Source of the DNA: Tomocerus qinae
Lineage: Eukaryota; Arthropoda; Collembola; Entomobryomorpha; Tomoceridae
Assembly: GCA_020055645.1 (NCBI GenBank)
Contig: CM034546.1
Location: forward strand, 29,078,001-29,142,000
Length of the DNA stretch: 64,000 nt
Direction of reading: 5' to 3'
Part shown: piece by piece, positions 35,511-47,164 of the stretch
How positions within the stretch are numbered: the first letter of the stretch is position 1
How the letters are laid out: the number at the start of each line of letters is the position of its first letter
Made by a program: the position numbers and the translations under genes
Notes under the pieces: generated by a model
Told to the model about the DNA's origin: nothing
The model's database searches: none
Seen by the model: the letters and a program-made list of their open reading frames with translations, nothing else

Positions 35511-37588
35511 CCTACTGACCTAATTATTAAATGTACGCATATCTCTTAGTTTGAGTGCACCTAGAAATTGAACCTTGAACCTGATCAATTATTGTCAACT
35601 TCAAGTGGGAGCAATAATTAAAAACCGAAGTGGCCATTTATGTTATAAGAATTTTATCTGGTAAATTTACTTTTACTACTTTCAATGTAATTATGTTTAT
35701 TGTAGAAGTGTTGTATTCCTTAACGATACTATTAAATTTTGTATTTATTGCAAGTTTATTAGGCAATTATTAATAATTTACAGGTAAATTTAATAAATGA
35801 GCCAGTAAATTAAAACATACTGTCTTTTACGAGTTTGACGTTTTAAACGTAATGAAAATGTCCTTAAACATATAAGCCTATCCTTTATTACATCAAACAT
35901 ATATCCTTGAAGCGAAAATAAACTAGTCTTTACGCGTAATAGAAATTAGCCTTTAAAAAGCAATGAAAGTCTTTATTGCGTTTATATTTTTCTACTATGG
36001 GTAGGTAATACAAAGCCCCCGTCACAAGTAAAAATATGAATAACATAAGATAATAATAGTTGATTACTAATGAATTAATGAATCAAAGGAAATCAAATAA
36101 TTTATTGGATTAACAGTAGCAAAAAGTTGTTTTGTCGTTCCCTGTGGTTTTCCGACCTCTATACCGATTGCAACCATACTCCTTCATCCTTATGAAGCAA
36201 AGAAAATGTACGTTGAGAGGACTTCTTATGGTTTGATTTGGCTTATTTAAACCTAAACCCGAAAAATTTTTCTACACCTTGTATCTTTAGTGACTATTGC
36301 TCTGGGCTAGGAATTTTTATTACCAATATCCAGTGGAAATGATATAAACAAATATTTGCTTGTCTTTTGAACCCTACATACCGGCAGACTTAATAGTTTA
36401 TTTTTAAGGATTTGTTTGCTCAAGATGACTCATTGTTTTTACCAAATTAAAAAAGTTAAATGCGTGTTTAGTTTTTTCTGCAGTCTCATTAATTGGTAGC
36501 CTTTTTGTTGCATTTTTGTAGGTGTGTTCTTATGTGAAGCCATTTTATCTTTTTCATTTAAATGCGTAATGAATTATAAATAAATATGTGCCACTTTAGT
36601 ATTTAATCTGACAGCAGTCAAGTGGGTATTTATGAAGTACTTATATTACAAAAATTGTGATGTAAAGTGATTCACAATGTCGAGGCAATGTTTGTAACGA
36701 GGTATCGGCTTTACAATATGTAGGTTACGAGACCATTGTAGATTACCAAAATCCAGGTTGTTTATTTTTTATATTTCATATCTATCATACTTAATTACGT
36801 CTTTGTACATTGTCGAACTTGTCATGTATTAAAGTGAAAACATTTTTCTCTATCCTAAATAAATTGAAGTGATGCGATCAAATTACCTATTTATAAAATG
36901 TTGAATGTCACCGAACAATACACAAAGGAAATAAACATTTTTAATTGTTGATATCTTGTCAAATGACAAAAATATCTTGTCCATCAATCACCTGGATCAG
37001 AATGAGTTTTTGAATTAAGTGCAAGACTAGGAAGACAGCCAAAAATGTCCAATGTAACCATAAAATGCACGAAAATTTTACTGCTCAACAAAACACTTGA
37101 ATGAGCACACTTGCATGTGATTGAATGACGACAATTGATCTTATTATTGGTGGAAATAGTTGAATAACGTTATTGATAATTTTATATATGTTTTATTAAT
37201 CTTGTTTAAACTGAAGTAGATGTTGGATTTGTCATCTTACAGAACTGTCAAAAAATTTAATTTTCAAGTTTTAATTACTATTTCTATACTTCAAACTAAA
37301 TGATGGCATACATTATAACGTCCAAATGACGTAAATAAATTTGACACTTCCAATATAGTCATCATTTTAGACAGCCATACATGGAAATGGTTTAACCATG
37401 ATCTTCGGAAGCAGTTCGCAAACAGATCATAAATATGCAGGAACAGGTATAGATTTATGTAGCTTGGACTTATACTTGATGATACCTGAGTATAACAAAG
37501 CAAAGTATTTGGATATTTTTGGAAACCTGTAGTCATTGCTGTTGACACAATATAGTATGTGGCTACTTGACTTGACTTGAGTTTCTTG
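35511..37588. promoter_or_regulatory. Divergent intergenic region, right arm (empty SINE site)
   Basis: Mirror of 17,851-20,252 without the SINE. The empty target reads TTAAAAC once, at about 35,810-35,816. No gene is seen. Confidence 0.55.
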
Positions 37589-37596
37589 TATAAATA
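37589..37596 (+). promoter_or_regulatory. TATA box of right-arm P450
   Basis: TATAAATA, mirror of 17,843-17,850, about 115 bp upstream of ATG 37,711. The promoter looks intact although the coding region is broken. Confidence 0.65.
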
Positions 37597-37710
37597 GGCG
37601 AGGCCGAATATTTATTCTTCCTCTGACTTTAAAGTTTACTTTAAATGTTAAATGACTAAATGCTTCATTTTTCATTTCGACTAAACTTTTCGTTACATTA
37701 GATAAGCAAA

Positions 37711-40187
37711 ATGTTGACTTTAGGCTTCATTTTCCTCGTCTCCGTTGCACTGGTGCTGAAGGCATTGATCGTGAATTTTCAATGTTACAGCCCGAAAGGG
37801 TTCCCTTCCGGTTTGAGTTTTGATTTTATTCCCAGTTTTATATTGCATTACATAATTATAGTTTTGGTCCTAGACTTTGATTTTTTATAATTGTTTTATT
37901 TTATAAAAATCAAATTATTAATATTTGCCTAAAATACAGGCCCAGCCCAACTACCTGTAGTTGGAAATCTTTTATTCTTTCGTAAGTCCCCTTTAACTGC
38001 AATGACGAGTTGGAAGAAGAGGTATGGAAAAATTGTCGGCCTTCGACTTGGGGATTTTAGGTATGAATAAATTTCCTATGCAACTGAGCTTCACAATATG
38101 CTTTCTTGTCTTTGTATGTATTGAAATTTGTTTTATAAGACGAATAAACAACAAATAAAATTAATTCGTAATTTTCTTCTAATATTCTCATATTTAAACG
38201 TTTCACATCTAGTTTTGTGTGAAATTAATTAATGAGAAATTTACTTTATTAAAAACTCCAATGATTTTGCAACAATCTTTTAAATCCTATTTAAATTAAT
38301 TGAAATAAATTAAAAATTTAATGAGACGATAATTTGCGTAGGACAATTATATTAAACGACCACGATTTGATTAAAGAAGCTTTCAACAATGAGGCATTTA
38401 ACGGAAGACCAGAATTTTTACCAGCTCATTTGTTTGCAGGTGGCGAATCACATGGTATGAAATTTTGAAACTTATACCTTAGCCCAAAGTTTGCATAAAT
38501 TTCAGATGTCAGTACATGATAAATGTAAAATTTGACTTTCTAAGGTACGCTGACTTCCGAAGGTGACCCATGGAACACAATACGACGGTTCACGATTAAA
38601 CATCTAAATAATTTGGGATTTGGGAAGAAAAGTATGGAAGGATTTATTCAAGATGATGTTTCGAACTTAATTTTTTCCCTTCGCAAAGAATTGTGTCGAC
38701 CTTTAGACTTTAAAGACAAGTTTTATGTCACAGCAACGAACCATTTGTGGTACATTTTAGTAGGACAAGAAATTCCTGAAACACAAAGGGACCTTTTCCA
38801 AAAATTATTGGTTAACTTGAACCAGTAAGTAATTTAAGATCTTTCAACCGCTCAATTCTACAGATATAAAAACTAAACAAACTGTTTATCCATTTTGCTT
38901 TATGATAATATAACTTAAGTGTGCGATATTGGTAGTAGGTTCTGAGTTACTGCTAGTGGAATATACAATTTTTACCGACATTCCCATTTAATTATTACTG
39001 TTATATTTTAAGATTTTGTGGCGAAATAATAGTATTACATATTTTCTAAAAAATTTAATTAACTTTGCTGGCTTAATAATACATAATCTAAGATTGAATT
39101 GATCACTGTGTCTACACTTATTTAGTGCCCTTTGGAAGCCCATTGGAAGTTCTATTTGGTTCTTACCGTGGGTTACAAAAATGATACCCAAGTCTACTGG
39201 TCTTACAGCGCTTCAGAAGATGCTACCACCAGTGCAGAACTTGGTTAGAAATCAAGTCAACCAGCATAAAATGAATCTCAACAATGGAACAGCAAGCAAA
39301 GATTTAGTTTCCGCTTTCTTAAGTGAGATTCAAAAAGCGGAAGAGGATCCTAGTTCTCATTTTCATAAACAAAATGGTCGTAAGTACTATAATCAATTAA
39401 CCAATTCACACTTTTGTACAAAATATGTTTTATTTGTTACTTTTATCTATTATTAGATAATCACATGCAGGGCATGGTACTAAATTTATTTGTTACGGCC
39501 GCCGAAGCAATAACAAATACCCTAAATTGGAGTCTTTTGTACTTGAGTTTATACCCTAATGTACAAGAAAAATTATTTCAAGAAATCTGTGATGTCATAG
39601 GAGCCACAAGCATGCCAAGTTTGAACGACCAGGCAAAGTAAGTTGGTAAACGTAAATTTTTTACATAGGTAGTAATAAAATGTAATTAATCGAGCATGTA
39701 CTATTTTAAATATATAGCATGCCATACACGAAAGCCGTAATGCAAGAAATCTTGAGAATTTCAAGCACTTCTCCATTTTCAAATTTTCAACTCACTACTC
39801 AAGATGTACACTTTCATGGTCATTTTATTCCCAAAGATACAATAGTAATTGCCAATCTGTATGGAATACATCATGATGAAAATTTGTGGGGATCCTGAAT
39901 GCTTTCGACCTGAACGGTTTTTAGAAACTTCATCGTCAAATATTCCCCCACTTATTCCATTTTCCGTAGGATTAAGAACGTGTCTTGGACAAACATTTGC
40001 TAAAAATGAATTTTTTCTATTTCTGACATCCCTGGTACAAAATTTTTCTTTTAACTGGGACCCTAAAATTCCTAAACCGTCACAAATTGAACTTACAGAA
40101 AAGTCACATGTTAGTATATTCAGATTCTCCATGCCTTTTAAATTAATATTAGGACAACGAGAAATCCAAAATGCGCCTGCAGCTTGA
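37711..40187 (+). pseudogene. Cytochrome P450, right-arm copy, broken by a 2-bp deletion
   Basis: Exons 1-6 match the intact left copy, with the same start, splice sites and frame. In exon 7 a run of six G in the left copy (C on the plus strand, 15,546-15,551) is only four G here (39,888-39,891). The frame shifts and stops at TGA 39,896-39,898, so the product would be 409 residues and lack the PERF region and the haem-binding Cys439 loop. The rest of exon 7 is unchanged downstream, in another frame, down to 40,187. As haem cannot be bound, it should not be an active P450. It is a very young pseudogene, unless the deletion is an assembly error in the homopolymer. Confidence 0.88.
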
Positions 40188-40774
40188 ATTTGCCAAATCA
40201 ACAAAGTTTGTGCAACCTCTCAAATATATTTTAATATTATATGTGGAACAAATTAAAGTTAAAAATATCTGAATAGTACAAATAAAATTCTAATACATGT
40301 CTACAAAACCTAAAATCCGTATCAAATGCCGATTTTGTAATAAAAGATACTGGGAATTCAACTTTGCCTTGCTAAACTCCGTCCTTACAATTACATGTTC
40401 TTCAAAAACATCAGGCTGAACTGGTCAAAGGTGCACAATAGAAGTAGGCACATGCATAGAAAAAGTAATAATATTATAATATTGGAGTTTCGTGTGGTTA
40501 TATTATAATGATTGTTGTGTGGCTAAGTTAAAAGTAAATATTGCTCAAAAAAGAGTTGCAAGCAACATTTGATTTCACAAACTATACGTTTGTTATCGAT
40601 AATGATTATTCTGGACAATAAATACAATTTATGCTACAGAAAAACCAAAAGCCGATTTAATCTTACATAAACTTGGGACTCTTACGGCACGGTACATATA
40701 TACATATATACACGGCACGGTACTACATGTATGAAAAAAGATTCATCTAAAAAGAAAGTGCATTTTAGTTATTA

Positions 40775-41640
40775 TACGCGAAAGGTATTTTTAATTATGG
40801 ACCTAACTACTAGATACTTACTGATCTAGTTGCATAATTGTATAATCGCCCTACCCCTAACAATAACTAGTTTCTAGGTATATAAAATAATGATTTTATA
40901 GCTGAAGCAACTAGATGTGAGACGTTTTTAGTTCGCATGTTCGTTCATAACTAAATTTTCATTTCGCTCATTTTTCCATGCAACTATCATAACCAAAATT
41001 AATAATCACAAGTTGTAAGTTTGCTTGTGCAACTCAGTAGAATTGGATGATCCGTTTGATATGTTTGAATGCCTTGATTAATATTTCAGATCTGAACATC
41101 TGGATTGACATATACATGCGCGAATATTGAATACTGAGAAATGGTTGTTAAAAATAAACTTTGATTGAAGAATCTGACAGCTCTTATCATTGTTTTACTA
41201 ATATGATGTGTAACATATTTTATGTGATTACCAAAATATGGACTGTCATTTTTATTTGAAATGCAGTAGTGGATCTAGGTCACAAGATTAGCATTTTTTA
41301 TTGAATAAAGGACATTGTAGATTACAAATGTGTCAGTATCAATAAAATGTTTTTGTGATAAAGATTTCGTATCGTTCATACTTAAAGGATTTTCATATAT
41401 TATGCATCGTCATATTATATATTTTAAACCATAACACTTTTGAATGCATACTGATAAAAAGAAATTATAGTGTTATCGGTAACTGAAACCGGTTTCTACT
41501 TTAAAGGCTTTTTCTTTTTGATGGGACTCTTATCATTCTACTTCAGCCAAACAAAAGGCCAAATCACACGGTGTGTGGCGCCACACCCATATAATCCTGA
41601 GCTAAGTTTACATTATGATACCTTTTTTACATAAAAGCTG
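40775..41640 (+). repeat. Outer-arm segment with a third, tandem copy at 42,357-42,840
   Basis: The segment begins at GGTATTTTTAATTATGGACC and ends near GGCCAAATCACACGGTGTGTGG. It is repeated in the same orientation at 42,357-42,840 in a more decayed and shortened form, and in inverted orientation in the left arm (12,955-13,800). This shows that a non-coding unit existed in several copies before or outside the main duplication. Confidence 0.75.
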
Positions 41641-41676
41641 TGGGTACGAAAAAGTATTACTGAAAATCATGTATAT

Positions 41677-42202
41677 GTTACAGGAAATTTGTACAGACCG
41701 GACATTTGAAAATGCCTAGGACTTATGTAAAATGGAAAACCAAAATTTTGATTTTTAACTAACAAAACTTAATTGAAATCAATCAAAATTACATGAAAGC
41801 ACATTTGACAGTCATAAAGTGGTTTTAAATTAGGTTAGGTTCGTTAAAAATCAAAATTTTGGTTTTTCATTTTACATATCGTCTGCCTAATATTACAACG
41901 TAACAAGCCATTTCATCATGACTGCTACAAAGTAACAAACCATTTTATCATGGCTGAGACAAAGTAACAAACCATTTTATCATGACCGCGACAATGTAAC
42001 AAACCAATGTATCAGGAGTTAGGTTTGTTACATTGTCGCAGCCATGATAAAATGGTTTGTTACTTTGTCTCAGCCATGATAAAATGGTTTGTTACTTTGT
42101 AGCAGTCATGATGAAATGGCTTGTTACGTTGTAATATTAGGCAGACGATATGTATGTCCTAGGCATTTTGCATATGTCCGGTCTGTACAAATATCCTGTA
42201 AC
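41677..42202. mobile_element. Fold-back element with three-unit tandem arms
   Basis: The ends GTTACAGGAAATTTGTACAG and their complement enclose 526 bp. Nested inside are an AAATCAAAATTTTGG hairpin (about 41,750-41,870) and a long hairpin (about 41,890-42,145). Each arm of that long hairpin holds three units of AGTAACAAACCATTTTATCA. No open frame of interest. The element starts where homology of the right arm ends. Confidence 0.8.
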
Positions 42203-42840
42203 ACACTTACATATCTCATTCATCAATCATTCAGTGTAATCCTAATAGTACATACTTTTTCCATTTTTAACCAAAATTCTTTATCTGAATTTACAACACT
42301 TAAAGCAAAGTACAATCACTAGTGTGATTCACAGTATATGAGTTGTTGTATGCAAAAAGGTACTCTTAATTATGGACCTATCAAAAAGATATTCTACAGA
42401 TCTAGTTGTATGATGTAATTGAATGGCTTCAATAATATTTTAGATTTGGATTGGCATAATGATTGAAGAATCTGACAGTTGTTATCATTATGTTTTAATT
42501 ACATAATGTGTAACATATTTTATGTGATTAACCAAATAAAGTTTGTGTTATTTTTAATTGAAGTGCAGTAATGGATGTGTTATAAGATATGCATTTTTCA
42601 GTGAATTAAGGACAATAGATATTGCGTATCTGTCACACTTAAATGGATTTTCGTGTATTATGCAACGCCAAATCTATTTTAAACCAAAACACGTTTCAAT
42701 GTAGCGATAAGAGGTAAGTATAGTGTTATTATTAATTGAAATCGGTTTCTACTTTATTAATGGTCATTGTTTTGTGAGATCCTATCATTCTCCTTTAGTG
42801 CCATAAAAAGGCCAAATCACAAGGTTTGTGGCCCCACGCC

Positions 42841-43672
42841 CTACAATATTAACACCTAATCAAATTTTACATTATATTATCTATTACAGACAAAAGCAGT
42901 TGGTACGGAAAAATGTTAAAATGACGGATAAGAATAATTTACTTCTGATATACACTTTATAAAAGTAAGCCAGTGGATAAGATATATACATCATCATTTG
43001 GAAATGAGTGTGTTGATCTATGTATCCTATTTAACATTGATACTTAGGATCATAATGTGGTGAGCTTCAAGTAAGAGCTTTATTTTATACATAGTTCTAC
43101 TAACATTTTTGTCAAACACTTACTAAAAGATAACCGATAAATTATTCCACAAACAAAACATACATGTGTATAGTCAAAGTTGAACTAATAATAATTTATT
43201 GTGCACTCTATTCTTGAGTAGAAGCTGAATGCTGAGCGAAAAATGAGGAAAAATGTACCTGTATAAAAGTAACGTGAAATGAAATATTTCTAACGGTACA
43301 ATTACTGCGCACATCCATACAGTTATTCCAGTTTTGCCTTTAATAAATTTTGCATAACTATCCAACCAGTGGAAAAACGGTTTTGCAAATTATCCCGAAG
43401 GTTCATTTTTTGCAAAAATACTTTTATTAAACTGGCCGAATACCATAATAAGCTATCAAATAGTATTTTACAAATTTATTTTTTTATACTCAAAGTAACG
43501 TATCTTGTATTATATTTGTACCATTCAATACTATATGATGCTAGCTTAAAAATTTTAATTTATCTAGATATTTTCTTTGGTCTTTATTTGGATTAAAATA
43601 GTTATATAACAAAATGAACGAAGGCAAAGCTTTGTTCCTAATATGGTTTTAATAAAAGTAAGTAAATTACAG
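42841..43672. other. Intergenic, no gene seen
   Basis: AT-rich with many stops. Short frames at 43,174-43,365 and 43,369-43,596 have no recognisable domain. Confidence 0.45.
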
Positions 43673-45014
43673 TTATCGGTTTAAAACAAAGGAATAATCA
43701 ATCCCATTTACTAATCCTTTGGACAAATCTCTGCGATTCTTTATGTATTTGAAATGGCTGATAGTATCAAGGAAGATGACTCTAACTGCTTGATCCATCT
43801 CCATGTCCTCACGCCAGCGTTCAAAATTTGGGATTTCTTTCTTTGCAGCTTCAAAGTCGTAAGTATTGGGATAAATCATTTTCATTATTACAAGCCTTTC
43901 CACAAATGGCCATATTGCGTAATCCAGAAAACCGGGATGTGTCCAGCCTGTTGAATAAAAGTGGAAACCAACATATAGAATGTACACATTTACAGCCAGT
44001 ACAACAGGTATCAAAAACTATCTACTTGCTGGGGACCACAAAGCAACATTGACAGGAATTATTACCTCTTTTAATGTTTATAAGTCGTAAAGTAAGGCCA
44101 ATAAATTTAATTTAATTTTTAAAACATCTGAAAAAATTTATTGCAAAGTCAAGGAGCACATAATTAAAAGCTTGATATAAAGCAGCCCAGATTGTGATGC
44201 TAGATACAATCAAGATATTTAAATAAATGGCTATTTTGACTTAAAACCTATATTTAAATCTAAAACAAAAAATATATACAGTACCACCGAAAAATTTTGT
44301 TCCTCTTTTTGCAAGTTCTTTATCAAATACAATGAGCTCATCAGTCAATTTTCTTAACAAAGGTTTGGCATCTTCGTTATTAAATATTTGAAAGAACAAA
44401 GGAAATATAACTTGCACAACCTGTTAAAAATTATATCAATCAGCGTTTATTTAGTAACTCATTTAGTATTTTTAAATTAAAAACCTTTTGAAATTGTTGT
44501 GCCCAGTTCTTTTCTTCTACTTTCTTTTGAGGACACAAAGGAAGCATTGGTGTATCATCGGGTTTCATTTTGTCCAAGTACTCACAAATGTCGAGACTTT
44601 CGTTTATCATTTTATCGTCTAATTGCAAGACAGGAACTCCAGAAAATGTCATCCATTCTGGAGCCTTTGTTAAATCAATGTTTACAATTTCAATTCTACA
44701 AATTTAAAACAGTTGATATTTTATAATGACATTCATTCACAATTGTTTCATGCTAATATAAATAACTGATATTGAAAATATTTTACCGTATCTTTTTAGC
44801 CTCTGCAACTAGAAGTACCCTGTGTCCGTAGGGACAGAAAGCCATATTATAAACACGGGCAATTCCTTTTTTGTAAGGTGGACATTTTGAACCTAAAATT
44901 AAATGGTTTGTAAAAGCAGTTAGTGTTTTTTGAAGTTATTGGTTATAATGCATAGATAGAAATGTACTAACCTCTCGTATGATGAGTTGAAAATACATCA
45001 GAAAATTTTAGCAT
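43673..45014 (-). CDS. Glutathione S-transferase, omega class
   Basis: Five exons on the minus strand (44972-45014, 44787-44892, 44485-44695, 44285-44420, 43673-43947) encode 256 residues. MAFCPYGHRVLLVAEAKKIR gives the omega signature with catalytic Cys34 in place of Ser or Tyr. It is followed by VPVLQLDD (cis-Pro) and INESLDICEYLD in the glutathione-binding domain. The C-terminal domain has PGFLDYAIWPFVERL, typical of omega enzymes. Exon 4 must end at 44,285 (GGT G|GTAC) to keep frame with exon 5. Omega GSTs act as thiol transferases and dehydroascorbate or pteridine-type reductases in the cytosol. Ascorbate recycling would suit the nearby ascorbate-dependent copper monooxygenases, but that link is only inference. 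Confidence 0.92.
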
Positions 45015-46086
45015 TTTTGTTGGTAACAAAATTTGGAATTAGTACTCTTGGGGTACTTCTCTTAAAATATCAGTTATCTGTAATACTCTAGCTGATTCTA
45101 TGATCACATCAGAACAATGAGTATTTGATGGAAATGCAGTGCCTTTTATATTGAGCACATTTACTTTATCTTCCCTTATTTGCGTCATTTAGAATGTATA
45201 TCTTGTAACAATATATTATAGATCACAAAACTATTTAAGTTGTGAAGTAGATTTTAGTCATGCAACGTTCTACTTAACGGTATTGTTTTATACACTTTGC
45301 ATACATTATAATGCATCATTTTATATTGAAATTGAAAATGCAATAGGTGATGACCCGTTAATAAACTACTGCTATATATAGCGTGACACATGTTTCCCAT
45401 TTTATTAATACTTTATTAATTTTACTTATTTAAAATACGGTTTGGTTAAATTATTCGGACGCTAGTTGCCACATTTGACCCGATATTGTATCAAAAAATT
45501 TTTAAATTTTAAAAATGAAGCATTTGGATAATTTAGAGAAAATTAAGATTTTTTGTGTAAAATAATTTAAATCTAAAACTTTAAATAACAATACTAATTG
45601 CGCGTATAAAACATTTTTCCAAATTGTCTACAGTGATTTCCCAAAGTTTCCATTGATGTTTTGCCAAAATGTCTACCTTGATTTGCCAACATGTCCACTA
45701 AGGTTTTACCAAATTGTTCTCCCAAAATTAATCATTTTGCCAAAATGACTTTTGACGATAATAATCCTTGGATTTGACAAATGGCTTTTTGGCAAAACAA
45801 TAAATATTTTGACAATGGCCTCTCTAAATAATTTGGTAAAACCGATTTTATCGTGGTATGATAGTTTAACAAAATGTAGAAACAGTCTAACTGGCACAAT
45901 ACTAACTGTAAACTGTAAGGTAAGGTAAAAGTTTAGAAGATGCATATTATATTATACATATAAAATAGTTATACCACCCTCCACTACCTGGCTTGTCAAA
46001 ACGCATGTAGAGGATCTTGGTCTTGTACATATCTGCACTCTGCACAATTGTGTAGCCACACGCCTATGTAATAAATAGGGTTCTAT
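45015..46086. other. Intergenic, with TTTTGCCAAAATG remnants
   Basis: The 5' flank of the omega GST, with no clear TATA box. At about 45,640-45,820 repeated TTTGCCAAAATGTC units resemble the TTTGGCAAA family. The left and right ends are not clear. Confidence 0.45.
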
Positions 46087-46911
46087 GTAAACTGGTCCTA
46101 GTAAACTGGTATTTTAGGCATAAAGTAAACTGGTCTTGACCAATTACCAACTGGTCCTATGCCAAAAGTAAACTGGTCTTAGTCAATTACAAACTGGTCC
46201 TCCCGCGTTAGTAAACTGGTCTTGCTAAATACCAACTGGTCCTATGCCAAAAGTAAACTGGTCTTGGTCAAACACTATGATTTTTCTTCCCATGAAAATA
46301 AGTGCCTTATATCTTTAAGTTTGATGAGTTGAGGTATACGGTACGGTATGGTATGTAGAACTAATTTATTCAATGTCAAGCTTATCGTACAACTCAATAC
46401 CTTAATTATGAGCTCTGACATCAAGTTTAGTCTTCTGCAGAATCTTGAGTACAACTTTTATGGCTGTGACATTTGTAAAATCGCAAAGAGGAAAAGATAA
46501 GTTAGTGCAGCAAGGCTAAGCTAATACATTTACAGCCACTACTAAAAATGGAAGGACCACATGGAGATGTGAAAATAGGAAAAATTGCAATGGAAGGCTA
46601 ATCTACAGCGAATGATCAGGAGCTGAATTAATAACCGAACATGCATACAATCCTGAAACATCAAGATAAGTATTACTAAGTAAACTAATAATTTTGTTAG
46701 TTTGTTTTATATGTTGACAAAATATTTCAAATAATTACAATTGAGTAAGACCAGTTTACTTTTGGCATAGGACCAGTTGGTAATTCACCAAGACCAGTTT
46801 ACTAATGCGGGAGGACCAGTTGGTAATTGACTAAGACCAGTTTACTTTTGGCATAGGACCAGTTGGTATTTAGCAAAACCAGTTTACGTTTGACCCAAAA
46901 TACCAGTTTAC
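46087..46911. mobile_element. Fold-back element with GTAAACTGGTC repeat arms
   Basis: About 180 bp at each end consists of repeated GTAAACTGGTC and ACCAACTGGTCCTATGCCAA units on the left and their reverse complements on the right. The centre (about 46,275-46,745) is non-repetitive. No open frame is credible. The tandem arms resemble the Drosophila FB style of fold-back in form; relationship is not implied. Confidence 0.82.
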
Positions 46912-47164
46912 TTGGACGAGTTTGAGTGACACCTACTACAGAGTAATAACAGTAATAAGTACTGGGCACAGGCCTCGTTACCGGCCTATTGCCAACTTCC
47001 TCAACATAGGCATTGTTGTTATGTTGTTAATTCATGCCCGAGAAGCCTAGGCTGCCGTTACGAGTCACTAATTAAATCGGAACAATCGGAAGTCTACTAG
47101 CCAAACAAACACAGGTTATCCGAGCTAACTAATCTCCGAAACTACAAACACTAATCAAATCAGA

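Larger units (their letters stand above)
32393..41680 (-). repeat. Giant inverted duplication, right arm
   Basis: Mirror image of 12,875-23,370. The core (about 32,460-40,455) is almost identical to the left arm. The outer part (40,455-41,680) is diverged, with about 30 bp extra near 40,470. It lacks the SINE and the fold-back of the left arm. Its outer end coincides with the edge of another fold-back element at 41,677. Confidence 0.93.

Noticed and set aside
39849..40187. 112-codon open frame covering the P450 haem loop in the right arm as a separate gene
   Set aside because: It is the out-of-frame remainder of exon 7 after the 2-bp deletion; it has no promoter or start of its own.
43673..44014. 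Start of the last omega-GST exon at the in-frame ATG near 44,014
   Set aside because: This lies in the intron. The conserved GWTHPGFLDYA segment joins in frame to the FFG end of exon 4 through an ACAG acceptor at 43,948.
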